A stretch of 64,000 bases of DNA from Hymenopus coronatus. Lineage: Eukaryota > Arthropoda > Insecta > Mantodea > Hymenopodidae. Both the position numbers and the translations under genes were made by a program. How positions within the stretch are numbered: the first letter of the stretch is position 1; every line of letters begins with the position of its first letter. The notes under the pieces are model-generated. The model was not told where the DNA came from and did no database searches. It saw nothing but the letters and a program-made list of their open reading frames with translations. Positions 33,602 to 45,354 of the stretch are shown here, one piece after another. The stretch is from positions 21,457,001 to 21,521,000 of the forward strand of contig CM060882.1 of assembly GCA_030762935.1 (NCBI GenBank). Direction: 5' to 3'.

Positions 33602-33985
33602 TGTTTTATCCGGGTAACTCACCCTATTTTACTTGGGCCCCCCTCTTCCTTTACCACTTGACACATTTGACTGCAGTCGCTGGGACTCGAACTCGCAAAG
33701 TTCGGCTATGGATGGATGGCCAGTCCACTTTGTATCGCACTAACGATCACGGCTATTCAAGTCGCTTCAGTTGTGGTACCTGTGAAATGGATATAAATAC
33801 CGTTATACGAATTAGAGGAAGAACGGCATATGTAATTAAGGGTTAAACTTTCTGAAACGAGCAGTAATCAGTTTTTCATCTCTTTTGTTTAATCCGGATA
33901 ACTCAGTATAAGCGAGATCGAGATTAGAACTCGGGAGCTCTTGAAAGACCTCTTGAAGGCCAATACGCCACCACCACACTGTTTC
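33602..33985 (-). mobile_element. S-B-like SINE fragments in tandem
   Basis: ATCCGGGTAACTCACCCTA (33608-33626), GGGACTCGAACTCGC (33680-33694), ATCCGGATAACTCAG (33892-33906) and GAACTCGGGAGCTC (33927-33940) are pieces of S-B heads and bodies. Between them, 33700-33845 is unassigned (an 82-codon frame reads across, no domain). Confidence 0.6.
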
Positions 33986-34258
33986 AATTTTAAATTATTT
34001 AAAATTTTCTCAAACGAGCAATAATCTATCCTTATATCTCTCTTAATCTACTCCTGACCTTACAAAAGGAATCTAATCTCAATTGTTTCAGAAGGTGACT
34101 AGCCTTTCGCGTTAACCTAGTGCATTCCCTTATGTCCCTTCTACTTGCTAGAAAGCAAGTAATAAAACTATTTATGTCTCGATTAGATAAGATTGATTTT
34201 TTGAGAGAATAGCTTGTTTGTGAAACAGCTAGAACAAGTCATGTGAGCGGAACCCATA

Positions 34259-34420
34259 TTACTTTCTCTATACGTACTGTGTACATTGTGTATACAGAAG
34301 GCAATGTAATGCACCCAAAAATTCAATTCCGAGATTTCACCGGAAATACATGTTTTGAGAGTTCCTGAATCCAAAAAAAAAAGCATTTTTAGAAAAATTC
34401 CCGTGTGTTTGTCTGTCTGT

Positions 34421-34452
<32 letters not shown>

Positions 34453-35131
34453 CTGTCTGTGGGCAGCATAGCTCAAAAACGAAAAGTCCGTTAAAAACCT
34501 ACTTGGTATTTAGGTTTGGTATCTTCCAAGAATGCGACACGAAGATTTTCAACAAAATCCCCCCACTCCCAACTACCCTTTACATGGAACTTTTTTCGAA
34601 AATTTTGATTTTATAAAAAATGGCTCTAACAATTTTGATTAAAATATCGTATATTAAAGATATTTACCTGACAAATAAAGTGTATATCTTGAATTTTCTG
34701 GGAATAGCCTCTGAAGACTACTTTAGTCTGGATGAATTTTGCATAACTACTAAACCGTAAGAGATGGACAAAAACTTAACACACAAACAAATAGAGTACG
34801 TTAAAGCACACAATTTATGTTATATACATTTTTTTCGTGGAGTTGATCGTTCTTTAGATATTCCTTATTTTTGGTTTCAGCTTTGAAAAACTTACACTTT
34901 TCTCATACAGGAATTTGCCAACTCGTGTCCATACAAACAAAGGAACATCAGACACATAGCAACCAGCTTTTGGCTTTCACATTAACCTATGGTACTCCCT
35001 TATTTCGCTTCTACTTACAATAAAGCAAGAAATAAGGCTATTTCTGCTAATTTTTCTCGACTAGCATAAACTTATTAACATTAATTTGTTACAGAGATAT
35101 AGAGAAAGTCATATGAATGGAACACATGAGA
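34259..35131 (-). mobile_element. HL1 full-length copy
   Basis: Terminal palindrome around 34265-34300; the GT run is 34418-34452 with a GTCTGTCT flank; outer end GGAACACATGAGA. Confidence 0.92.
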
Positions 35132-35455
35132 TTATTTTAGTAAGCACACAACAAAACACTAGTACTGTAAACTACACAAAAAGCAGTTCCAGTAAATAAA
35201 ACAATGTTGCTCATGCAAGAGAAGACAGAAAGCGTAAACAGTTTAGACTCAGTATTAGTAATAGTTTCACATATGTTTATAAATATAGTAAGGCGTTCTT
35301 AACAAAGGAACGTGTTAAACATCAGCATGCAACTTCAAATATCTTAGTGCTATTATGCACTAGACAGAGAATGATAATAGCACACCTAGGACAATGTAGC
35401 TATTAGTTCATTCGTCCCTAAATTACTTTAAAACAGACATTTTATTTTCGTTTGT
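35132..35455. other. Single-copy spacer
   Basis: No repeat or coding feature recognised. Confidence 0.35.
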
Positions 35456-36296
35456 TACTTTCTCAGCACGTACTGTGTACATAGTGTATACAGAAGGTTT
35501 TGCACTCCACCCAAAAGTTCGATACTGAGATTTCCCCGGAAATATATGTTTTAGAGTACCCTTTATCTAAAAAAAGCATTTTCGGAAAAAGGTCCGTAGG
35601 TGTGTGTGAGTCCGTGTGTTTGTGGACACGATAACTCAAAAACGAAAAGTCGGTAAAATATCAAACTTGGTATTTAAGTTAAGTATCATCCAGGGTTGCG
35701 ACACAAAAACTTTGAGAAAAATCCCTCGACCCCAAGTTACCCTTTATATGGAACATTTTCGAAAATTGTTATTAAACGATTTTGATTAAAATATCGTATA
35801 TTAAAAATATTTACCTGAAAAATAAAATGTATATCTTGAATATTCTGGGAATAGCATCTGAAGACTACTTTTTTCTTGACGAATTTTGCTCAATTTTACA
35901 TAACTGACAAACCGTAAGAGATAGACAAAAACTTACTAAACAAAAAATGTAGAGCACATTAAAACGCTGAATTTATTTTATGTACTTTTTTCGTTGAGTT
36001 GATCGTTTTTAAATTTTTCTTATTTTTGGTTACAGCTTTAAAAAAACGTATACTCTTCTCATACAAGAATTTGTCAACTCGTGTCCATACAAACAAAGGA
36101 ACTTCAGTCACATAGCAACCAGATTTTGACTATCATTTTAACCTATGGTACTCCCTTATTTTGCTTCTACTTACAAGGAAGCAAGTAATAAGACTATTTC
36201 TGCTAATTGTTTCTGGATTAGTATGAAGTAAATAAAAGTATAGGCTATTTAACAATAATTTGATATAGAGAAAGTCATGTGAATGGAACAACTCAG
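35456..36296 (-). mobile_element. HL1 full-length copy
   Basis: Palindrome at 35460-35500 (CACGTACTGTGTACATAGTG), almost no GT expansion, outer end GTGAATGGAACAACTCAGC. Confidence 0.9.
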
Positions 36297-36828
36297 CTTT
36301 TTTTTTTACTAGAACTCAACAATTCCTCTACCTATGTAGGTAAGCAGAATAGAAAGTTAAACTTCAAAACTGTAAGCCTCATGGCACGACAGATCAAAGT
36401 CGCACAGGCAAGTGTGTATGGCATGTCTGGCTCTATCCATACAGAATATTACGATTCTAATTGAGGTCTTCTAGGATGGGATGCAGAAACGTCACTTTGA
36501 AAATGGTTAAATTTATAATTGGTGCGAAATTACCTTGTGGTTGACATTCCTGCTGACACAGGGCTGTGTCAGTACGCTGTTGCCATATTTACTCTCTTCA
36601 GCAGCACACATTCCCCTGCTTCCTCTAAAATGCCTTCTTCTTTCCATTCAATTTTCTTTCACACCTCTGTATGTTGAATTATTTTTCCCCATTTCTCTCT
36701 AGTTACCTCATCTATTCCTTTCAACATTGGGACCTGTACTTCATTGAACCTAAAATTTTTATTATCGCGGCTAATGTAATCTCAACTCAACGTAATCATT
36801 TATCACGGCTGTAAGACATTTTCAAAAA
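36297..36828. other. Single-copy spacer with a perfect 9-bp inverted repeat
   Basis: CTGACACAG-GG-CTGTGTCAG lies at 36553-36572. C/T-rich 36590-36720. No gene recognised. Confidence 0.35.
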
Positions 36829-37020
36829 TCTGATGTGTTTCATTCATATGACTATCTACACCTCTGCAACACATTATTCTTAAAAAAAACTTATACTTCT
36901 ATTTTAGATAAAGAGGACCGTAAAACATATATTTCCGGTGAAATCTCGGTATCGAATTTTTGAGTGGAGTGCAATACCTTCTATATACACTATTTACATA
37001 GTGCGTATAGAGAAAGTAAA
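36829..37020 (+). mobile_element. Minimal HL1: both ends, interior deleted
   Basis: TCTGATGTGTTTCATTCATA with the ACTTTCTCTA-like subterminal motif (here CTATCTACAC) is fused at ~36904 to GAGGACCGTAAAACATAT and the full end palindrome, giving ~192 bp. All of the middle, including the CA run and internal palindrome, is gone. Confidence 0.85.
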
Positions 37021-37127
37021 AAACAATGTCACTCGTGCTGGTTCCAGGGTGAGAACAAGAGCAATGTCCCGACATAAAAAAGGTAGTAAATCCTTACTTC
37101 AACAGAATTAAATCAATCAATCACATT

Positions 37128-37813
37128 GTAAAATATCCTATGTGACTTTCTCTACATCGCTGTAACAAATTAGTGTTAAAAAGCATATACTTCTACCTGC
37201 CTTATGATAATCGAGATAAACATTAGCAGAAAGGTCTTATTTGCTTGCTTCATTGTAACTAGAAGGTAAATAAGGGAATACACTAGGCTACAACGACAGT
37301 AAAATCTTTTAAAAGTCGGTTGCCATGTGCTTGAAATGGTCAACGCCACCAAAAACTGTATATGACAAATTGTGTGTTTATACGAGACCTACAACTTTTT
37401 TATAGTAAGTTTTTGTCTTACGGTTTACCAGTTACGCAAAATTCAGAATTAAGAGGTCTTCAGAGGGTATTGTCAAGAAGCTCAATATATAAATATATTT
37501 ATTTTACAGTATCTTAATCAAAGTCGTTAGTCATTTTTGAGACAGTCCAAATTTCTTATTTTTTTCCATGTAAAGGGTAGTTTGGGGTGGGGAGATTTTT
37601 TTCATTCCTGGAGGATATTAAACTTAAGTACCAAGCTTGGTATTTACTAACTTTTCGTTTTTGAGTTATAGTGTTCACAGGCACACGGACACACACACGG
37701 ACATTGTTCTTAAAATGTTCTTTTTAGATACAGGGGACGCTATCGCTTTTACTTCCGGTGAAATATGGGTATGAAATTTTGGGTGGAATCCAATACCTTC
37801 TCTACAGGATAAT
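37128..37813 (+). mobile_element. HL1 copy, internally shortened
   Basis: Outer end CCTATGTGACTTTCTCTACA to CAATACCTTCTCTACAGG; the final palindrome arm is lost. Confidence 0.85.
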
Positions 37814-38292
37814 TTATAATTCCTATTAGCATACAAACTTCTGAGGGTTGTAGAGGGGACTAAGCAGATGAAGTTTTGTTAGGAGCTCGTGTCCGGAAAT
37901 GTACCGTTTCGATACAAAATCAGTTTGAAAATAAATTCGATTTTAAATCTCCCGCATCACAGAACGCAAATTACATGATGTCTCTGGCGGTAATCTGCCA
38001 GCAGACGACACACAATCACAAGGAAATTTCTCACCGACCGTAAGCAATGCCAAAGAATGGCTGCTACGTTTTCTTCTTTCTTAGACTAATTATGTCAATA
38101 AATGAGAAGCTCCAGAGATAGCGCAGACGTTAATATTGAATTATTCTCAAATTGAGACAATCTCTGCAACATCTCATAGCAATGCCTCATATTGTATCTA
38201 CAATACACGGCTTGAGATTTATTCTGGATTTGTGCATCGCTGATTCCTGTGCACATCTTCACCTCCAGTATTTCCATACTCTATGAAAAATG
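37814..38292. other. Single-copy region, no recognised gene
   Basis: Not HL1 or SINE. A minus-strand frame of 60 codons (38095-38277) has no domain. GGCGGTAATCTGCC at 37987-38000 is a short inverted repeat. Confidence 0.35.
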
Positions 38293-39060
38293 TCTGATGT
38301 CTTCCATTCATATCACATTCTCTAAGGCTCTATAACAAATTATTGTTAATAATTCTTCTATTCGTGTCGTGCTAATCCAGATAAATATTAACAGAAGTGA
38401 GCTTATTACTTAGTTCCTTATAAGTAGAAGGGAAATAAGGAAGTAGCCCAGACTAAACTGGCAGTGGTTGCTATGGAACTGAAATCCGTTTCTTTGTGTG
38501 GACAGGAGTTGACAAATTCTCGTATGAGAAAAATTTAAGTTTTTTTTAAAACAGAAGCCATTAACAAGAAATATCTCTAAAAACGGTCAACCATAAGAAA
38601 AATATGTATATGCATAAATTATGTGTTTTAATGATATCTACATTTTGTGTGGTAAGTTTTTGTTTAATTTTACGCTTTACCAGTAAAGCAAAATTCTAGA
38701 AAATGCATTCAGAGTAAAAAGAGGCTATTCCCAGAAAATTGAAGATATAGAGTTTATCCGTCATGTCAATAGTTTATATATATAGTATTTTAATCAAAAT
38801 GGTTCGATTTCTTTTCCATCTTTGTGTCGCATCCTAGGAAGATATTGAACTTAAATATCAAGTTTGGTATTTAACGGAATTTTCATTTTTGAGCTATGCT
38901 GCCCACTGACACCAACATATGGACAGTTTTCTATTTTTTTTTTTTTTAATTTAAGGAGTCTCAAAACATTTATTTCGAGTGAAATCTCAATATCAAATTT
39001 TTCGGTGTAATGCAATACATTCTCTTTACTCTATGGACACAGTACGTGTAGAGAAAGTAA
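38293..39060 (+). mobile_element. HL1 near-full copy
   Basis: TCTGATGTCTTCCATTCATA start, T16 run at 38933-38948 in place of the CA run, end ACACAGTACGTGTAGAGAAAG. Confidence 0.88.
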
Positions 39061-39061
39061 A

Positions 39062-39483
39062 AATGACTTTCTCTTTCTGTTCTGCAAACTAGCTATTCCT
39101 ACAAAAGATTATTTAATCTAGATAATGCTAATCAAGATAAACGTTATCGGAAATGGTCTTATTACATAGATCCTTATAGGTAAGTAGAAGGGAAATAAAG
39201 GAATAGGCAAAGCTAAAGTGATAGTGAAATATTTTAAAAGCTGTCGCTATGCGATTGTCATTGAAATTCACGTTTTTGCATAACCAGGTGTAAAACAAAG
39301 GGGAAAAAATATGTTGTAATTTCTGTTTGAGAAAAGTATACGTATTTTAGAATCATAATGAATAACAAGGAATATCCTGGAATCGGTTAGCTCCACAACA
39401 TAAATATAAACGACATAAAATTCTGTATTGACGAGATTTACTTTTTTGGTGCAATAAGCTGTCTCTTACGGCCTCAATTATAA
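39062..39483 (+). mobile_element. HL1 5' half
   Basis: Starts TGACTTTCTCTTTCTGTTCT and is cut at CTCTTACGGCCTCAATTATA, exactly where the next + copy starts. Confidence 0.82.
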
Positions 39484-39487
39484 AAAA

Positions 39488-40176
39488 TCTTATGTGTTTC
39501 AAACACATGATTTTCTCTTCATCCCTTCAACAAATTATTCTATTTACTTCATCTAATCGAGAAAAAAATTAGCAGAAATAGTCTTACTACTTGTTTCCTT
39601 GTTAGTAGAAGTGAAATAGGTTAAAGTGATAGTCAAAAGCTGGTTGCTATGTGACTGAAGTTCCTTTGTTTGTATGGACAGTTGACAAATTTCTGTATGA
39701 AAAAAGTAAACGTTTTTAAAACTGAAATCAAAACTAGAAATATCTCAAAAACCATCAACTCCACGAAAAAAAATGCATATGACAGAAATTGTGTGTTTTA
39801 AAGTGCTCTACATTTTTTGTGCGGTAAGTTTTTGTCCATCTCTTACGGTTTATCAGTTATGCAAAGTTGCGTAAAATTCATCCAGAATAAAGTAGTCTTT
39901 AAAGGCACTTCCTAGAAAATTCAAGATATACATTTTATTTGGCATGTAAATATCTTAAGTATAACAGATTTTAATCAAAATTGCTAAGAGCCATTTTTGA
40001 GAAAATCAACATTTTCGAAAAAAGTTCCATGTAAAGAGTAGTTGGGGTTGGGGGGATTTTCTTGAAAATCGCATCCTTGTAAGATACTAAACTTAAATAC
40101 CAAGTTTGTATTTAAAGGCCTTTTCGCTTTTCAGCTATGCTGTACGCAGACACACACACGCACCTTTTTTTCCAAA
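39488..40176 (+). mobile_element. HL1 copy missing the last ~90 bp
   Basis: TCTTATGTGTTTCAAACACA start (perfect TGTGTTT-like hairpin stem); ends at CCTTTTTTTCCAAAAAT, where the next + copy starts. Confidence 0.87.
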
Positions 40177-40179
40177 AAT

Positions 40180-40838
40180 ATCATGTGTTACAGTCACATG
40201 ACGTTCTCTAGCTATTCTACAGATAAACTTCTTACAAAAGATAATTCTTTCTGCACCATGCTAATCGAGATAAACATTAGCAGAATGTTATTACTTAGTT
40301 CCTTATAAGTAGACTAGTCCTAAGGGAATGCACTAGACTAAAGCGATATTCAAATGTTTTAAAAGCTGTCGTTATGCGATTGTCATTGCAAGTACTTCAC
40401 AACTGAAACAGATAACAAGGAATGCCTCAAAAACGGTAAGCCCTACGAAAAAAATGTATATGACATAACTTGTGTATTTTAACAAGAACTACATTTTATG
40501 TGTAGTAAGTTTTTGTCTAACTCTTACGGTTTACTAGTTATGCCAAATTAATCAAAATTCATCCAGAATAAACAGGCCTTTAGAAGCTATTCTCAGAAAA
40601 TTCAATATATACATTCTATTTTTGATATAAATGGCTTTAATATGTGGTATTTTAATCAAAATCGTTACAGCCATTTTTAAGATAAATAAATATTTTCGAA
40701 CATTTTTCCATGTAAAGGGTAATTAGGGGTGGCGGGATTTTCTTAAAAATCTTCGTGTCGCATCCTTGGAAGATACCAAACTTAAATACCAAGTTTGGTA
40801 TTTAACCGTCTTTTCATTTTTGAGCTTTGCTGTCCACA

Positions 40839-40872
<34 letters not shown>

Positions 40873-40972
40873 TATTTTTCGGAAAATGTTTTTTTTTTTT
40901 TTTTTTTTTTTTTTTTGGACTTAAGGGCTCCTAAAACATGTATCTCCGGTGAAATCTCGACATAGACTATGC
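40180..40972 (+). mobile_element. HL1 copy missing the end palindrome, long CA and T runs
   Basis: CATGTGTTACAGTCACATGA start; CA run 40840-40869; T25 run at 40889-40915; cut at CTCCGGTGAAATCTCGACAT. Confidence 0.87.
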
Positions 40973-40979
40973 AACAAAA

Positions 40980-41637
40980 TCTGATGTGCTCAATTCACAC
41001 GACTTTCTCTACTCTCTGCAAAAAAAAAAAGTATTGTTAATAAGCCTATTCTTCGATTTACTTCATCCTAAAAATTAAAAATTAACAGAAATGTTCCTAT
41101 TACTTGGTTCCTTATAAGTAGTAGTATCCGTTTCTGTACATGATCAACAGTTGCCAAGTGCCCGTATAAGAAAAGTTAAAAGTATTTTAAAACCGAAACA
41201 AATGATAAGGAATATCTTTAAAACGGTCAACTCCATGAAAAAAATGCATATGAGACAAAGTGTGTTTTAACGAGATCTACACGTTTTGTGTAGTAGCTTT
41301 TTGTCTATCTCTTACGGTTTACCAGTTATACAAACGTCAGAAAAATTCATCCAAAGTGAAGTCTTCAGAAGCCATCCCCAGAAAATTCAAGATATACATT
41401 TTGTCATGTAAGTATCTTAAATATAAGAGATTTTAATCAAAATCGCTAGATCTATTTTTGAAAACATCCAATGTTTCTACAATTTTTCCATGTAAAGGTA
41501 GTTGGGCGTAGGGAATTCTCTTGAAAATCTTCGTGTTGCATGCTTGGAAGATACTAGACTTAAATACCAAGTATGGCTTTTCGTTTATGAACTATCCTGC
41601 CCACAGACACACACAGACAGACAGCACGGACATTTTT
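40980..41637 (+). mobile_element. HL1 copy, 3'-truncated
   Basis: TCTGATGTGCTCAATTCACA start; ends at CACGGACATTTTTAA and meets a - copy. Confidence 0.87.
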
Positions 41638-42045
41638 AAGGGAATAACCTCTGAAGACTGGATGAATTTTGCAGAACTAGTACACCGTAAGATAGACAAA
41701 AACTTACTTCACAAAATATGTACATCTCGTTGAAACATATAATTTATGCCATGTACAATTTTTCATAGATTTGACCATCTCCGAGGTATTCCTTGTTATT
41801 TGTTTCAGTTTTAAAACTTTTCACATATGGGAATTTGTCATGCAAACAAACGGATTTCATCCACATGACAACCAGCTTTTAAAAGATGTGACTATCGTTT
41901 TAGCCTGGTGTATTCCCTCCTGCACACTACTTATAAGCAACTATGTAATAAAATCATTCCTGCTAATGATCAGCATGAAGTAGATGGAAGAATAAGCTTA
42001 TTAACAATAATTTGTTAGAGAAAGTCATGTGAATGAAACATCTGA
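41638..42045 (-). mobile_element. HL1 5' half
   Basis: GGGAATAACCTCTGAAGACT to GAATGAAACATCTGA; opposite in direction to the preceding chain of + copies. Confidence 0.85.
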
Positions 42046-42303
42046 TTTTTCTTCTATGTCATTACTGGTTCTTATTGTTTTGGCAAGGGGGGTGTGTGCG
42101 TGTGCGCGCGCGCGCGTGTGTATGTGTGTGTACTAGGCGGATGCTAGGTTGGATAATTTAATCAGCGATAACCGCATTCGTCACTACCTTTAATTCCTGC
42201 GTTTGCACACCATAGCAAACACTGGGCTGAGCACCCATTCTGAATATGCTATGATCCGGGTTTGCTTGTCTCTTGAAAAAAAAAAAAAAAAAAAAAAAAA
42301 AAA
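42046..42303. repeat. Alternating GT/GC tract and poly-A
   Basis: GTGTGCGTGTGCGCGCGCGC-type alternation at 42090-42132 (Z-DNA-prone), single-copy sequence to 42270, then an A-run at 42275-42303. Confidence 0.8.
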
Positions 42304-42496
42304 GGAGCTTTATTTATGGACGCTCTTTAACTGTTGTGGTTTTCAGCGTCGCATTCTATACTGGGCGTGAAAGACCGCTTAATTTTGCTCTGAGGTCTCT
42401 TTATCTACGACACGGAACCAAGGGATTTACTTCGCTTCCGAAGGAAGCCATGCTAAGGATGTTTACGCCCGAAAAAAACTATCGTCCTCGGCCGAA
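42304..42496 (-). mobile_element. S-A SINE lacking the tRNA-like head
   Basis: Body and tail (plus strand TTTATTTATGGACGCTCTTT, then CTACGACACGGAACCAAGGG, GAAGGAAGCCATGCTAAGGA) are present; the sequence diverges at 42497. Confidence 0.82.
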
Positions 42497-42593
42497 AGAC
42501 TTGCTGCCTTGTAAGTCCTTGCAGATGTAGTAGGCAAGTCCCACATAGAGGAGTCAGTATACATCTTAAAGATTACCAGTTTTCAATACTTTT

Positions 42594-42775
42594 TACAGCC
42601 CACCTCTGTGGTGTGAGGGTAGCGAGTTTGCCACATGTTCGAGAGGTCCCGAGTTCGAATTCCTTAGGGTGAGTTACCCCGTTTTTAAAGCTTTTTTCGG
42701 TGTTTTTCCTTATCCTGAGAAGGACTGAGTAACTTAAGTTTAACAGGATTTCACAGGCTTTATTCAAGCTTCAAG
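42594..42775 (+). mobile_element. S-B SINE, 3'-shortened
   Basis: Head TCTGTGGTGTGAGGGTAGCG, B-box GAGTTCGAATTCC and body GTGAGTTACCCC are present; it ends early after TTTAACAGGATTT. Confidence 0.8.
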
Positions 42776-43024
42776 ACATATGTTTAATTTGAATGAATGA
42801 AGGAATAAGTGTATTTATTGAAATAACAGCATCATACATTGAGCTTCATCAATCACATGGGTCCACAGACCGTACTTGCTTTTGCAAAATAGGAAACAAT
42901 ATTTAAAAACAACAACAACAAATTAGGAGCATACACAAAAATAAAAAGACAAAGATATTCAAATATACAACACAGAGTACACTTTATTTCGATGCATTAA
43001 TGTACCCTATTACAATAGACATCG
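42776..43024. other. AT-rich spacer
   Basis: No recognised feature besides an AAC run near 42908-42921. Confidence 0.3.
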
Positions 43025-43210
43025 TCTAAGGCACTTTAATCAAAGTCGTTAGCTATTTTTGAGAAAATAAGAATAAACAAACATTTTTGTATAAAGGGTA
43101 GTTTGGGGTGGAAGAATTTCTTGAAAGTCGTTGTGTCATACTCTGGAAGATACAGTAATCAAAAACCAGGTTTTATATTTATATAATCTTTTTTAGTTAT
43201 GCTGTAGACG
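43025..43210 (+). mobile_element. HL1 middle fragment
   Basis: TTTAATCAAAGTCGTTAGCT through GGGTAGTTTGGGGTGG to AGTTATGCTGTAGAC. An S-C fragment follows directly. Confidence 0.82.
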
Positions 43211-43330
43211 GCGCAACTAAGCAGGCCGGTTTCGATCCCAGGGGAATGGCGATGTAGGATTTGAGTGGATGGAGCAGTGTCTATATGCGTTTTCTCCGGG
43301 TTCTCCAATGTTCCTCACTAATCATTCAAC
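43211..43330 (+). mobile_element. S-C SINE fragment
   Basis: B-box GGTTTCGATCCCAGG and the body motif GTTTTCTCCGGGTTCTCC; no head A-box and no tail. Confidence 0.75.
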
Positions 43331-43600
43331 CACTGCTCCATATTCATGTTTCTTGTATCCACTACATTGCCATTTCATATCATCCACTTGCTCACTTTCA
43401 CCGAGCTGATCACCCATCCTGGCTCTGCTCCTAAAGAGGCATCTGACTCCAGGCACTGGCTTGTTAGTCCTGGTGGGTGCAAGTTCTAACGTTATACTGC
43501 AGACAGACACAGTCACTCACTAATACACATACACATATACATACACTACATATAGGTACACATACGTACATACATACAAGCATACCTACATTACATATAG
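43331..43600. other. Unassigned, then ACAT-rich simple sequence
   Basis: 43331-43500 is single-copy; 43525-43600 is a degenerate ACAT/CATA run, which received the S-A insertion. Confidence 0.45.
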
Positions 43601-43601
43601 G

Positions 43602-43862
43602 AAATGTAAATGGCGTGTTATTTATGAACGCTCTTTAACTACTGTGGTTCTCAGCGTCCCATTCTATATTGGGCGTGAAAGACCGCTTAATTTTGCTCAG
43701 AGGCCTCTCTATCAGGCTTGAGGTTCTTTTACGTGCCGTAAATCTACGACACGGGACCAACGGTTTTACTTCCCCAAAAAAATTCATCGTCCTCCGCCGG
43801 GTTTGAACCCGCGACCTTGCGCATATGAAGTCAGCATGGTAACCGTTACACCACGGAGGGTG
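43602..43862 (-). mobile_element. S-A SINE, full length with 14-bp target duplication
   Basis: ACATTACATATAGG (43588-43601) and ACATTACATGTAGG (43863-43876) flank it. Head TGTAACGGTTACCATGCTGA on minus, B-box, body and TAAATAACACGCC tail are complete. The target is ACAT-rich simple sequence. Confidence 0.93.
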
Positions 43863-43997
43863 ACATTACATGTAGGTACACATACATATACGTATATACA
43901 TTTACTTATACACACATACTTAAGCCCACATATATTATATACACACCGCATACATACACTAGCACATACTTATATACATGCATGTATACATACACTC
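43863..43997. repeat. ACAT/ATAC simple sequence
   Basis: A continuation of the ACAT-type low-complexity DNA interrupted by the S-A copy. Confidence 0.75.
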
Positions 43998-44203
43998 GCC
44001 TATCACCTAGACGGCCCGGGTTCGATCCCAAGCGACCGCATGTGAGATTTGTGGTGGACAAAGCGGCGCTGGGGCGGGTTTTCTCCGGGTACTCCGGTTT
44101 CCCCGCCATCGCTTTCCACCGGTGCTCCATCTTCATTCATGTATCATCAGTGTCACCGCCTGCGGTGCCATAAGTAATTAAGCGGGCGTTAAACACAACC
44201 AAA
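43998..44203 (+). mobile_element. S-C SINE with partial head
   Basis: GGCCCGGGTTCGATCCCAAG is the B-box region; the body has GGTTTTCTCCGGGTACTCCG and the tail GGGCGTTAAACACAACC. Confidence 0.88.
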
Positions 44204-44585
44204 AAAATCTGGATGGATTTTACTAAATTTTGAATAACTGCTAAACTGTAAGAGATGGACAAAAACTTACTACACAAAAAATGTAGAGCACATTAAAACA
44301 CACAATTTATGTTATATACATTTTTTTTTTCGTGGAGTTCGTCGTTTTTGTGACATTCCTTATTTTTGGTTTCTGCTATGAAAAACGTATACTTTTCTCA
44401 TACAGGAACTTGTCAACTCTTATCCATATAAACAAAGGAACTTCATTGACATAGCAACCAGCTGTAACCTACGGTTGTCCCTTATTTCGCTCCTACTTAC
44501 AAGGAAGCGAGTAATACGACTATTTCTGCTAATTTTTTCTGATTAGCATAAAGTAAATAGAAGTATAAGCTTTTTAAGAATTTCT
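44204..44585 (-). mobile_element. HL1 5' half
   Basis: CTGGATGGATTTTACTAAAT to AAGTATAAGCTTTTTAAGAA; the outermost end is missing. Confidence 0.87.
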
Positions 44586-44639
44586 TGGTGGGAGGCTCAT
44601 TTTAAGTAAAATAGCTTTTGGAGTGTAATCCTAATGTTT

Positions 44640-45354
44640 TCTACTCACTGGGGAGCGATTCAGATAGGCTCAAGCTAAAGCTGGTTGCCATGTTATTCAA
44701 CTGTCCTTGTTTGTATGGCAAGGCGTTCACAAATTCCCGTATGAGAAAAGTATAAACTGAACCAATAACAAGGAATATTTCAAAAACGGCCAGCTTCACG
44801 AAAAAATGAACATGACATTAATTGTGTTTTTATAGAGTAATACAGGTTTTGTTAAGTAAGTTTTTGCCTATCTCTTATGGTTTAGTAAAATTTGGCAAAA
44901 TTCATCCAGAATAAAGAGGTCTTCAGAGGCTATTCCCAGAAAATTCAAGATAAACATTTTATTTGTCATGTAAATAACTTTAATATACGTATTTTATACA
45001 AAATGGTTAGGGATTTTTGAGAAAAATAAAAATTTCAAAAAAGTTTCTATGTAAAGGGTAGTTTGGGGTGGGGGGATTTACTTGAGAATCTTGTGTCGCA
45101 TCCTTGGAAGATACCAAATTTAAATACCAAGTTTGGTATTTAACGGTCTTTTAGTTTGTGAGCTATGCTGTCCACAGACACATACAAACACCACACATAC
45201 ACAAACGGACATTTTTTTTTAAAAAAGTCTCTCTTTTTTTTGGATTCAGAGGGTCCGAAAACATATTTACGCGAGATCTCGGTATCGAATGTTTGGGTAC
45301 ATTATAAAACCCTCTCTTTACACTATACAAATCCTGCGTGTAGAGAAAGTAAAA
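44640..45354 (+). mobile_element. HL1 copy, 5'-truncated
   Basis: CAAGCTAAAGCTGGTTGCCA to CTGCGTGTAGAGAAAGTAAA. A short CACA stretch replaces the CA run. Confidence 0.88.

Larger units (their letters stand above)
32597..34258 (-). mobile_element. HL1 copy shredded by SINE insertions
   Basis: HL1 segments 32597-32994, 33226-33285, 33536-33605, 33845-33890 and 33985-34258 are in HL1 order. Between them lie S-A (32995-33225), S-B (33286-33535) and further SINE fragments. The end palindrome retains only one arm next to the TATG tract. Confidence 0.8.
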
